From the NCBI RefSeq assembly GCF_024713975.1, contig NC_091103.1, positions 6,138,501 to 6,202,500 on the forward strand: a stretch of DNA of 64,000 bases, given 5' to 3'. Source of the stretch: Paralichthys olivaceus. Its lineage: Eukaryota; Chordata; Actinopteri; Pleuronectiformes; Paralichthyidae. This document shows positions 1 to 15,639 of the stretch, piece by piece (position 1 is the first letter of the stretch; every line of letters begins with the position of its first letter). The notes below the pieces were generated by a model. It saw only the letters and a list, made by a program, of their open reading frames with translations, did not search any database and was not told the DNA's origin. The translations under genes and the position numbers were made by a program.

Positions 1-294
1 CAGGGACAATTACAAAAGGGGACTAGAAGGGCGCTCAGTAGAGTGCATACATCCACCAAAGCCCAACAGCCCTGCCCGTGCTTGTGAAAGCACAATTTAA
101 ATTCGCTTAATTGAAGCCAAACAAATTTCACACACTCATTACTTTTAGTCCCCTAAACATGTCCGATTTTTTAAATCAAGATCCATGAATTATTTTCTGA
201 GAAGCGTTGAAATGTTAAAGCAGGCGTCTTCCCTGACCCATACCACATCCTTCCGTGGTAATCCGTTCCAACATTAACACGCTGCATCTTTTGA

Positions 295-5552
<5,258 letters not shown>

Positions 5553-6660
5553 AGCAGCTACTACCCCTGAGAGTGCCGGGGGTTCAGGGGCCAAGAGGAC
5601 ACAGTGAAGACAGTGTGTGTGTGTGTGGGGGGAGAGGAAATGTGACAATGGAGACAGGGGCACATCCACCTATATTTAAAGAAGGGAATCTAGCAGAGTA
5701 TCCCAAATCTAGCAGATTGGACCCCATGTACCGTACATGCAGAGTAAACCTACTCCTCCAGACTGTCCAGTTACCCTCTGTATCCCCCTCACCTGCCATC
5801 ACTCTGACCTGGTGCCTCCGGAAAAGTACAAATTCACGGTCTCGTGACATTTCTGTGGAATCATGGTTGGTAACGTCGCTGCTCATTTTGCACAGGCACA
5901 ACAGCTGATGGAGCACACAGCCAAAGGAAGGGAACTGAAGCACCCACTCTGCCCACACTAAACATGAACCAGTCCCTAAGCAGCGGGCTGTTGATTGGAA
6001 ACCACATTTCGGAGCGGTAGAATTTTGGTGAAACTTTGGTGACGGATTTGAGACTCTGCATGCACGGACACTGAATGGGCACATGGCGTAACCCCGCCCC
6101 TGGACTGTTTTAAGTATAGCGGAGATAGCAGATGGGTGGGGGCAACGGAGGAAGACAAAAGAATTCAACCCAACAACCCCCCCATGTCTTAAAACAATGT
6201 GCACAACTCCCACAGGAAGTGCATCTTAACAGTCTCGCTGCCTCAAAGTGTGCCTCAAAACTGCGGGAAGATTGTATTTTTTTATGATTTTTCTGTGTCT
6301 TTTGCCATTTAAGAATATCCCAAGACTTCTATGTGCCAGACCATTACACTAGCCCACCAAAATAAAACATGCGAGAGGGAAATATTGATTCAAAGAGAAG
6401 GATTGATTAGAGAAAAAAAAAGCTTTTTGGTCCACAGTTTGAAACTCAGTTCATGTGAACCACTGAACACTGGAATGTTTTTAGAAAGACGTACATTTCA
6501 GTTGCATTGTTAGTTTCTTTTATTTTGAAATGACAATTTGCAATGTTTATTTCATATGTCTTCATACGAGAGCATTATTGGACAAAGCGTGAACACCTGT
6601 GAGTTGTCACTGTATGTCAGCCTTTTAAAGCGCCCGCCCAAACCATGACGAATAAACTCA
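5553..6660 (+). other. 3'UTR of the PI3K gene
   Basis: This is non-coding sequence following the TAG stop. Candidate polyadenylation signals AATAAA are at 6361-6366 and 6651-6656. Long frames on the opposite strand here are antisense noise without recognisable domains. From about 6660 to 7640 I see only unique, non-coding sequence. Confidence 0.6.
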
Positions 6661-7654
6661 CTGAGAAATAACTGATGCTTTTAACGTGGTAGGACCAAAA
6701 CAAAAAATGCATTGTATTGTTTATACTGTGTTTTTAATGATCTGCTTCAGAATTGAATGTGCAAACATGTGCCGCTCTCTTTTTAAGTGTATTTGTTTTT
6801 ATACGAGCAGGTGTAGGCGGGGTTTCTCAGTAGGGACGTTACACTGCAATGCAAAACTACTTCCCCCATTCCCGACGTACGGTGTTTGATCTTCGTGCAA
6901 TATCCGAGTATATGAACCATATCTTATTATATTAAACCTTGGGCGCAGACCTGAACCTGTACTGGTTATGTCTGTTGGTTTATGTGTGATGCAGCTGTGT
7001 TTCGCACCACTAGCCTTCAAATGTCTCAGTCACTGGATATTGTCAAATATACAGGCTTTTATTGTTTTGCTGGTTTTTGTTTTCATAGGAGTTTTATTAA
7101 AGTTATTTTCCACTTGGCTGCTGTTCCGCCTGTGCTCTGTATATTGCCAGAGATGTGGGCTCTGTGACCGTGCGCCCACTCTGGGCAGCTTGCGATATGT
7201 GAATATTTATTGATTCCTGCACAGAAATATATTCAGACTTATTTTTGCGTGCTTGGGGCACAGGTGAGAGAAGAAGGTAGTTTCACTGGCAAACAGAGGA
7301 AAGTTGTGCCTATTCATATCAACCTCTTGTCGAGTGTTAAGTTTACTTCCTTTTATTCTGTGAAGTTGAACGATGGTAAAGATTTGAGCATCAAATTGCA
7401 CATTCAAGGCTGTTTTTCCCCACATGGAGACTCAGAGGATGACACTGCACAGCTGCCAAAGGATGGAGTCGTGAGGTAACACAAGGTTACGTCTGATTTT
7501 GGTGTCACCGTCAATATAGTGTCTCACCGTGACTGGAAGAGCTCCAGTCTCCAACAGGTTTCTACAGGATCTTCTCCCACAGAGTCTTAGATCCTGAGGG
7601 AAGTGTAGCTTGAGGAATTGCTTTTTGTGCCACATGTATAAAGCATACATGTAT

Positions 7655-7965
7655 CCCTCCATCCATCCATCCATCCATCCATCCATCCATCCATCCATTA
7701 TCTATACCACTTATCCATGAGGGTCATGGGGTCCTGCAGTCAATCCCAGCTGACACTGAGCGTGAGGTGGGGTACACATTGAACAGGTTGCTGACAAAAC
7801 AAACATTCATATTCACACCTATAGTCAATTTAGAGTCTCTAATGAACCTGATCCCAGTCTGCATGTTTTTGGACTGAGGGAGGAACACTGAGTACCTGGA
7901 CTGACTCTCTGGGGAACACCCACAGAGACACGAGGGGAACATGCAAAGAGGTAAGAATTGAAAAT
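7655..7965. repeat. Teleost interspersed repeat headed by a (CCAT)n tract
   Basis: About ten CCAT units (7655-7695) lead into a body with the phrases atctataccact, caatcccagctgacact, ggtacacattgaacaggt, attcacacctatag and ggaacatgcaaagag. This wording recurs very widely in fish genomes as a short interspersed element with a variable tetranucleotide head. A second, truncated copy begins near 63940 in this window. No coding potential. Confidence 0.75.
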
Positions 7966-8144
7966 AACATATCACATTACTTGATTATCACTGATGCAAT
8001 GTGTAGGCTGCATTTAACTGTTGTATTTTGTCAAGGTGGAGCTCTAATTTAATCCGTATTATGTAGTATAAGTAAAAAGTTCAGAACTCCTGTCTGAAAT
8101 GTAGCGAAGCAGAACTACTCAAGTTAAATACCTTAAATATACTT

Positions 8145-8240
8145 TCCACCATCCGTCCATCTAGGATCTTTACCACTTACAAGGAGCGCCAGGTGACGAG
8201 TCAGTACTCCAGCCAATGCAACCAGCAAACATAGGAAGAA
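8145..8240. repeat. Degenerate copy of the CCAT-headed repeat
   Basis: The sequence carries a short (ccatccgtccat) head followed by a weakened version of the same body (gatctttaccactt, actccagccaatgc). It is recognisable only by comparison with the copy at 7655. Confidence 0.45.
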
Positions 8241-8394
8241 AGGTGAGGTAGACCCTAGGTCATCGTTCATGTTGTGGGACTCTGAATCTGTTTACGAAGT
8301 GAAACTACGAGGACTTGACTTACTTTCTCAAGCCCCCCCGACATTAATCCTTAAAGGTGAAGACATTTTTTTAAGGTCCTAAAGATTTTTAAGG

Positions 8395-8500
8395 GTTTAA
8401 GTTTAGACTAGGTTAGGTTAGAGTGAGGTTAGTTTAAGGTTCATTTAAGGTTTATGTTATGTTTAGATAAGGGTTAAGATTGAGGTTAGGCTAGTCATCT
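8395..8500 (+). repeat. GGTTAG-like degenerate tandem repeat
   Basis: The motif gttagg / gtttag recurs irregularly (aggttaggttagagtgagg, gttatgtttagataagg). It looks like an old, decayed telomere-like or gttagg satellite patch. No gene is evident. Confidence 0.5.
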
Positions 8501-8884
8501 GCGCCCCTGGTGATCTCCTATCTCAGGTTCAAATGAAAGGATATTGCGGTGGTCACACGCCTTTGTGTGCAGGCTGGATTCATCAGAAGTGTTTTCATTG
8601 CTGTTTGTATGATTCATGAAATGTGTTTATTTTCACTCTGCAGGGGAGAATGCTCGCAAAGTCTTTAGGGGTCACTGCTCAGTGTGAATCATCTGCTGTT
8701 GTTGGCTGCAGTTATGTAACACAGTAACCTGGGAGAAGGGTAAACAAGAGACAGATGATGACACAGTGAAAACTCAGCTGGAATTAAAGAATGAACGTGA
8801 GAGCAGTGATGAAATGTGGTTAAAAGGAAGTGTGAGTATTTTATTAGAAACACTAGCTCCTCCCTTTCCTCTCTAAATACACTC

Positions 8885-9525
8885 AGGTCTTCATTGCATC
8901 GATTCCACAAGTTGTAGCAAACTTTTCTTTGAGATTCTGCTCCATGACAGCATGATTGCATCATTACCGCGGGTTTTTCCGCTGCACGTTCTGCTCCACA
9001 ACATCCCAGAGGTGATGTATTGGATTCGGATCTGATGAGGAGGAGGCAGCAGAAGATCACTGAACTTATTGTAGCAGAACACTTTCTGCTCCCACTCTGT
9101 GCAGTGTTGTGATGTTAGACACACACCAGAGTTGTGAATTTATTTCTTGACAGGAAAAGAAACAGGTGTCGTTCACTTCCAGCTGAACCATTTGTGCATC
9201 TATAGCTGGAAACTGTGCAGCACTGAAATAACCCCCAGGTGAAACAGCCAGGTACAGGAAACTAGGGTAGGAACCTTTTTACAACTACACTGTATTTTAT
9301 GGAAGTTGACAAAAATAAAACAAATTAATTAAAAACAAAGAAATCTGAGATCTTTTTTTTTTCCAAGGAGGTTTGTCGTTGCTCTGTCTGTTTGCAGGAT
9401 TATACAAAAACTGCTGAATGGATTTCATGACTGTTGGGCCTGGAGCCTTATTCTGCTGGAAGTAGAAGATGTTAAACTGTGGCTTTAAAGAGATGAACAT
9501 GGTTAGAGTTTCTGCAGATGTTCTC
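8885..9525 (-). mobile_element. Decayed Tc1/mariner-like transposase fragment
   Basis: Read on the minus strand, two separated stretches resemble a Tc1/mariner transposase. Near 9470-9400 there is FQQNKAPGPTVMKSIQQFL, comparable to the FQQDNAPxHxS segment of the catalytic core. Near 9060-8890 there is DAIMLSWSRISK followed by LVESM, comparable to the C-terminal tail of the family. Frames are broken between them, and the acidic catalytic residue expected after FQQ is Asn here. It is a dead remnant; family assignment is by resemblance only. Confidence 0.5.
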
Positions 9526-10890
9526 TGCCTGGCCTCCGAGTATGAATTCCGCTGAAAGTCTGCAGAAGCCTGAGCGAGTGGGAGTTGATTGAAAAAAACA
9601 AAAGGAATCTAAATATATACATAGAATACGCCGACGAAGATGTGAAGCACATTTGTGGTGATAAGGGCCGAAGCTGTTGAATCCACAAATTATCTTTGCA
9701 GCAGAATTAATACTTTACTGCAAACTGCAGAGAAAATCCAAACCCAATTCTCTGGAGAACGTCTTCAGTACATCTCTTAAAATGGCACAGGGTGCAGGGC
9801 CTCGAAGCAGGACCCCTTGAGTCCCTTTTGTCTGGGGCCCCCAAGGTCCTTTGAAACGCTCCTGACTCTGGATCTCCTTGACGATCCCAAGAAAGATCAG
9901 CATTTTCAGAGATACTCAAAGTCACTGAGATCACTATTAATCCTCCATTCTCCATTCATGTGAACATGAACTGAAGCTCCTCAACTGTATCTGCCTGATC
10001 TTGTGCACTGCTGCCACATGATTGGCTGATTGGGTAATTGCGTGAGTAAGCAGGAGTACAGGTGTCCCAAACAAAACGCTCAGTGAGACAATCTACCTTT
10101 GAATAATGTTGAGAATTCCAGGTTACATAATTCCGGCAGCCATGACAGTCAGTCAAAGCTCCTGGGCTTTACAGGCAAAGTCGCCCACATCATGATTCAC
10201 TATTGTTGAGGGGATTCCACCCACCTGCAGGGTCCCTCAGTTTAATGACACCACAAACAAATGAAAGAGGGCAGTGAAGGAGAAAGGGAGGGGGGGGGGG
10301 GGGTGATTCATGAATAAATGTCACTGTCAGGTCCACCTACACTCACACTGAATGCAGCATGTTTCCACCTCTCCCCTGGGAGAGGTTGGCCTCCTGGGAA
10401 GTGTCTGGAAAACACAAAGCAAACATGCCAAGAAATTTGAGACCAAAAATAGCTCCTCATTGAGGATGGAGCTGTCGGTGTGAGATCATAGGAGTCATGC
10501 TGTGCTGCATGTGTGAGTGATGGAGTGACAGACTCGGTGGGTGGCTGGTCGCTGAGGCAGACAGCAGGCTGTGCTGCTGACTGGAGAGCCACCTCAGCAG
10601 GACGGTGGGTGGCTGCCACTTGAGGCTGGCACTCGGCACAGTCCAGATTTCTGCACCGAGCTCTTCTGGAGAGGGACAACAGTCTTGACTCAAGCAGGGG
10701 GAAGGGGGGGGGGGGGGAATCAGTGTGACATCTGCAGTCTCTCCGTGACGTGTCCGCACACAGGCTGATGAACAAAGCTTTCAGTCTGGAAATCAAAACC
10801 CTCATCATCTTCACATGTTTGCGCCCGATGACGCAAGACAGAGAGGGAGAGGTTACAGCATGCAGTGTGTTTGTAACAAACTTTCAACCA
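9526..10890. other. Intergenic region, no gene seen
   Basis: No reading frame here resembles a protein family. Poly-G tracts occur at about 10289-10302 and 10703-10718. Two perfect D-box octamers lie at 8712-8719 and 10123-10130 on the per2 side of this interval. Confidence 0.5.
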
Positions 10891-10892
10891 TC

Positions 10893-11226
10893 TTCTTTTT
10901 ATGACTCTAGATCCGCTGTGATTGTATCATTGATCTATTCAATATTATTTATATCCTGGTCACTTACTTTTGCAATATTACTTATATTATGGTCACTTTA
11001 CATTACAATACTTTTTATATCATGCCACTTTTTTATCCTCAGTACTTGTTTTTGCACATTGTCTGTTTGCAGGTTGATTGTTTTCTTGTTTATTGTGTAG
11101 CTTACAGATATTTCTTTCCTTTCTACTTTAATTCTGCTGTGGTGTATACTACACTTTATTTTCTGCTGCTGCAATAAGTGAATGTCCCCGTTGTGGGATG
11201 AATAAAGTTTATCTAATCTAATCTAA
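10893..11226 (+). mobile_element. 3' end of a non-LTR retrotransposon (LINE)
   Basis: An AT-rich body ends in cccgttgtgggatgaataaag and a short (TAATC)n tail. This is the typical 3' terminus of teleost L2/CR1-type LINEs: a hairpin-like gttgtggga, an internal AATAAA and a pentanucleotide tail. It is 5'-truncated with no intact ORF. It lies only about 250 bp from the per2 D-box and so marks the outer limit of the proximal promoter. Confidence 0.65.
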
Positions 11227-11478
11227 TCTCAAATGTTTCACTTGTTCTTCCTGCAGAGAAAACCATGAAAACAACCCATTCTTCCTCTCCCTCTGCACAT
11301 ATGTGTAACACACGTCACCATGGGACCCTCCACAACTTCTTCTTCTCTCCAGCAGCGCGTGTTTGCATCGCGTACATGCGAGCCGATGATCCTCCGACGC
11401 TTTTATAAGTTGCTGCTGATCGTGGCCGTCGCTTCCTGTTCGCTTCCTGTTCGCACTTTTCTTTCTGTCTCCTCTCGT

Positions 11479-11486
11479 TTATGTAA
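11479..11486 (+). promoter_or_regulatory. per2: D-box (TTATGTAA) in per2 promoter
   Basis: This is a perfect match to the PAR-bZIP / E4BP4 D-box consensus TTAYGTAA, 77 bp upstream of an E-box. In zebrafish a promoter-proximal D-box plus E-box makes per2 light-inducible, so the same arrangement here is likely the light-responsive module. Function is inferred. Confidence 0.75.
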
Positions 11487-11562
11487 TTTCCACACTGGTT
11501 ACGTTGTTCGGGATTCTCCGTGGATCGCTGTCTCGCGGCACGATTCACATAACATGGTGTTC

Positions 11563-11568
11563 CACGTG
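11563..11568. promoter_or_regulatory. per2: Canonical E-box CACGTG in per2 promoter
   Basis: This is a CLOCK:BMAL consensus hexamer, 17 bp upstream of a TATA-like element. The hexamer alone occurs at roughly chance frequency across the window. Its position next to a D-box and TATA, rather than the hexamer itself, makes the call. Confidence 0.7.
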
Positions 11569-11584
11569 CAGCCGCTGCCTTGTT

Positions 11585-11592
11585 TATATAAA
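11585..11592 (+). promoter_or_regulatory. per2: TATA-like element (TATATAAA)
   Basis: This is the only TATA match in the GC-rich promoter. It would place one start near 11615. A second, TATA-less start further down (about 11770), served by the CCAAT and GC boxes, is equally possible. Confidence 0.5.
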
Positions 11593-11612
11593 GCGACGGA
11601 CAGGCCTGCGGG

Positions 11613-11764
11613 CCAATCCGCGGGCGCCGCCGCGATTCCGTAACGTTCGCCATGGAAACCCGCAGCTCGCGGCCAATCGGCGGGCGCCGGAGGAGGAGCC
11701 CGAATTGAGGTCGCGCGGCGGGCTCTGTGATTGGCCCGCGCGGCGGAGCCGGAGAGGGGCGGGG
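11613..11764 (+). promoter_or_regulatory. per2: CCAAT triplet and GC box of the per2 CpG promoter
   Basis: CCAAT boxes are at 11613-11617 and 11673-11677, and an inverted one at 11730-11734, spaced about 60 bp apart (NF-Y type). A GC box GGGGCGGGG is at 11756-11764. The whole 11600-11910 stretch is CpG-rich. An E-prime-type CACGTT lies at 11853-11858 inside the predicted first exon. Confidence 0.6.
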
Positions 11765-11909
11765 AGGGTCCTCACGGCCAGTGTGTCAGCCCCGGTTCTC
11801 TCGTTAACGAAGTCTGGATGTGGAGCAGAGCTGTTCACCCGCGGAGCCGCTTCACGTTCACCGGACACCGAGCCCCAGCGGACAGAGCCGCCTCGCCTCC
11901 GCAGCGCAG
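11765..11909 (+). other. per2: per2 non-coding exon 1 (5'UTR)
   Basis: This GC-rich stretch ends in gcgcag|gtgggt, a good donor at 11910. No ATG here opens a frame that continues into per2, so the exon is taken as 5'UTR, spliced to 15534. The transcription start is not fixed by the sequence. Confidence 0.5.
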
Positions 11910-12175
11910 GTGGGTGCGTTTGATTTTTTTTTTCTCCATCCGCTGGTTCGAGCGAAAAACTGTGAGCGAATAATAAGTTGCGTAAGTGAAGCCGATGTGC
12001 GCATGCGCCAACTCATCGGTGTGCTCTACTTTTTCCTCTTATATCTTTAAAATAATAGAAAATAAAAGAAATGTCTGCTCCGGATTTTCAACCTCTGAGC
12101 CTCCGGGAGGGAAATGTCCCCGGGTGCTGCGGCTCGTCCTCGCGGGAACGTGTGTTTCCTCCGGTGCCTCCACTT

Positions 12176-14909
12176 TTACATAACTGTGTCAGTGTACCGT
12201 GCGCTGGATTGCAGGTCAACGTGTGTGTGGATTGTGAATAGCAGGTCAATGGCAGCTCGGTGGGGGGAAGGGATGTTTGTTCCCATTTGCAGAAATGATT
12301 CGTTTAAAAATGAATTAGACAAAAAAAAAATGTTTTAATCAGATGTCATTCAGAGGATATTCAGCGTCGACACACGTGGATTCCATTTGTTGACATTTGA
12401 AGGATTGGTTTTATTTGCAGCTCAGCACAGGAAGTGAGTGACTGTCCTCACACACTGACCTGTGGATAGTAGGTCGAGGCTTTAATCCACAGTTGTGATG
12501 TTAAATATAATCTGAATGTGAGAGATTTAAAGATGGTTCTAACCCTTGATTTTGTCAAATACCACCCATATGACAACATTAATAATTATAACCCACTGAC
12601 ATGTATTCAACTGTGTCAGTTTCATTCAAATACTTGTGGAGACATGGGTGAAAATGAAAACACTACTAATAATGAGAAAACATACAAATATATGCTCAGT
12701 AGTGTTGCAGGCCTCATGTTACCCACTAATAACCCCCCGGACTGTTGTTTACTGCTAAGTTTTTTTTAAACCCAATCTTAATCTGTGTTTGTATTTGTCA
12801 TTGTCAGATTTCATTTCACTTCTCTGGTTACGTTTAGTGAAAACGTGTGGTTTTATGAAACAAGGCTGCCAATGCTCGATATCCATGTGACTGGAGCAGC
12901 AGCGGTTGTATAATGCCTCAGATCTGTGCTAGTGTGTTGGGTTTATAAGCTCTCGAGCAGGTCCTCTGTTTCATTATGTCATTCTGCTGCTCTGCTTCTG
13001 AGAGATGCATGCTGGTGTTGCCCGTATCATTTTTGTCTGGTATGTTGTTGGGGACTTATTTTGGAAAACCTGTGTTCTTGGAGGAAAGTGTCTCTGGTAA
13101 GATCTTAGTCCTGTTCTTCCTTGTGTTTGGATTTTAAAACATATATATGTTAAGTGCCTCATATTTGCTTGTGCTGATGGTGAACCTGAATGGGATTTGA
13201 ACAGATCTTACCGTCAAGTCAATATCATGGCTTATATATTAAATATAAATGATGTCAACATGCAGACGGACCTCTTTATGTTGCGACCTTGTTATGTTTG
13301 GTGTGTGGCAGCAGTTCCACTGTGTTAACCTAGTTTTTAAATATTTTGAAGCATTTATTATTGGATGTTCACGGCGCCCTCGATCCCCTGCTGCATACAC
13401 TCAACACTGTTTCCTGTAAACTGACAGAGTAATTCATATCTTTGCTTTATTTATTATATATATTGTTAATAATAATAATGATGTGATTTGAGTGACATGT
13501 GCTTTGTCATAATATTATAATATCATTGTTTTATATCTTCGTCTTCCTCTTATCTCTAAATTATGTAATAGTTGTCTATGTCTGATGAAATGATAATAAC
13601 CTGCTCTTGGTTGCTTGACATCATGTTTACCTGTTGTCGGTCCTTGCTCCCTCCTGATTGGCCCCTTTGCAGCAGCCAATAGAAAGTCTGCTGTGAGAAC
13701 CTGGCTCATAGCTCTGCTGAGTTCCAGGGTGGGTCATTTTCTAAGGTGGCTGTGGACGAGTGGTGTCTGGAGAGTCTGCTGGTCCTTTTTTGTGCCTCTT
13801 TAAATCACCGAATTGTAAGTTTAACATATAGAAGTTCTGTAAAGCAGCTTATGTAAAATAGACAAGATGCTGACTGAGCTCAATTATGAAAGGAGCTGCA
13901 ACCTGATCGTGAATCACAATAGGAGACAAGTGAAATATTTTGGATTTGTCTCCAGTACCTGTTGCCAGTGTTTACCGTCAGGGCTGAAACGGATTTTAGT
14001 TACTAGTTGTACGGCACCTTGGATTTTCCAGCTGTTCTTTAAATTTACATAATTCAGTGTCTCAGTATGTCTATCATTTAACACTAGAACAAATGAAGAA
14101 ATTATAAGATGTCAAAAAGAGGAATGATTAAAAACAACTTTAATTTCTAATTTAAAGAATGTCTTCTTTTTGATTATGTTACTGCACTACAGTACTGTCG
14201 TACTAATGCATCAGAAGGATGGCTTGTATGTCATGAAAATAATGGTCAGCGTCCCTGTAAAAACAGTTTGCGTTGAATATCAAGGTTTAATTTATTTCCA
14301 CTTCTGCTGGAAAAATGTAAGTTAAACTGTTTCTTCATCGCTGTTTTCTATTGTTTTTTATCCTCGCTCTACTTGAGTTTTAAGGACAGATTGTTAAGCT
14401 GAAAAGGACAATGGAGATTTGTGAGTACAGGCTATTCAATAATAAAATTTCATTTGCATATGAGTTATCAGACCTAAACTTCGCTTTTTATCGCTAACCT
14501 TTGGTAGAATTTTAGTTTATCCACCGGAAGATTTCTGGGGTTTCTAATACTTCGGAAAAGGTACAGGGTTTCCCCCTGAGGAGTTGTTGGCCTTGTGGCT
14601 GTTGCTGCTGTTGCTGCACCTAACCTTTGTGTTGTAATTGTAGTTTAAAGACAAGGACCAGAGCGGGGGCCAACTTGTGCTCAGTGGACCGCCAGTTTTA
14701 GTAAAGTGGTGTAAACCCCAGAAATAGCCTGAACTGCTACTGTTAACTGTGGAACTACTCTACTCTCCGCTTGTGACTTAATCAGGTTCATATATTGCAC
14801 AAATATAACCAGTGAAGTTCAGCTTATAGTGTTGGTTGTCATGGTGCAAAGTAAACATCACATATCTTTATATTCCGTGTTGATTCAGGAGCTCTGCACT
14901 GTTACATAA
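12176..14909. promoter_or_regulatory. per2: Cluster of D-box octamers in per2 intron 1
   Basis: Perfect TTATGTAA or its reverse complement TTACATAA occurs at 12176-12183, 13561-13568, 13849-13856, 14045-14052 and 14902-14909, all in the first intron. A CACGTG E-box is at 12373-12378. No other feature explains this 3.6-kb intron, which holds no open frame of interest. Enhancer activity is inferred from motif density only. Confidence 0.5.
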
Positions 14910-15639
14910 GGCAATATTTGTTTGAGACTTAAGTGAAGATAAACAATGCAGCAACACATCTGTTAATCGTCTGCTTCTGTGGGACCTGCATCCTTGGCAT
15001 TAATGATAATATTGTTATTTGTGATGCAGAGCTGTCTTTCTTTCTCCCAGTGTTATATCATTTCATTTGTGATGAGAGTTAGGCTTGAATAGCACACATT
15101 GATCTAAAGCATTTTGTCTTTCCAGCATTCATATTAGTCGTGATTGAAGGTCAATGTTTTTGTTTTGCGGACCCACCTTTCTTGCGAAAAAAAATGGTTT
15201 GCAAAATGTAACTGGATCAAACCGGTCCAGGACTTGAATCCACCCAGAAAGGTCAAACAGCTATTTACTGTGCAGACCTTTAGAAGATTGGATGGCAGCT
15301 GTGCAACAACAAGAGGCCTTTATCTGTGCTGCTTCATGTCTGACTTTTGAAAAAGGCACAGATCCAAAAGAGTGTTCTCAAAGTGCATGTTTGATGATTT
15401 CATTTAATGTCCCTCGATTGTGTCTAACTTAAGAACCAACCCTTTATCTTCCTTTTACAGAACTACACTATATTTTAAACAGTTTGTAAGTAATATCACC
15501 TGTGGTTTATTTTTCTCCTTCAGACTGCATCTTACCTTCAGAAGCATCAACTCCATTTACATCCCAGTGCCACACACTTCATGGCATTGCCATGTGTAAG
15601 CTGACCTAATCACCACTCTATAGCCCTTTGGTCCGTCCT

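Noticed and set aside
5584-6213. 209-codon antisense open frame in the PI3K 3'UTR
   Set aside because: It lies opposite a 3'UTR, has no domain, signal or splice context, and its composition is that of translated UTR sequence.
8395-8500. Interstitial telomere
   Set aside because: The repeat is irregular and does not keep TTAGGG; it is better seen as a decayed gttagg-rich patch.
11504-11923. 139-codon frame over the per2 promoter and exon 1
   Set aside because: A GC-rich island gives long open frames by chance in several frames and both strands. It does not continue into per2 exon 2.
15628-15639. Earlier per2 start at a TTG codon
   Set aside because: Non-ATG. The in-frame ATG at 15640 gives MSEDSDSK, which matches the Per2 family start.
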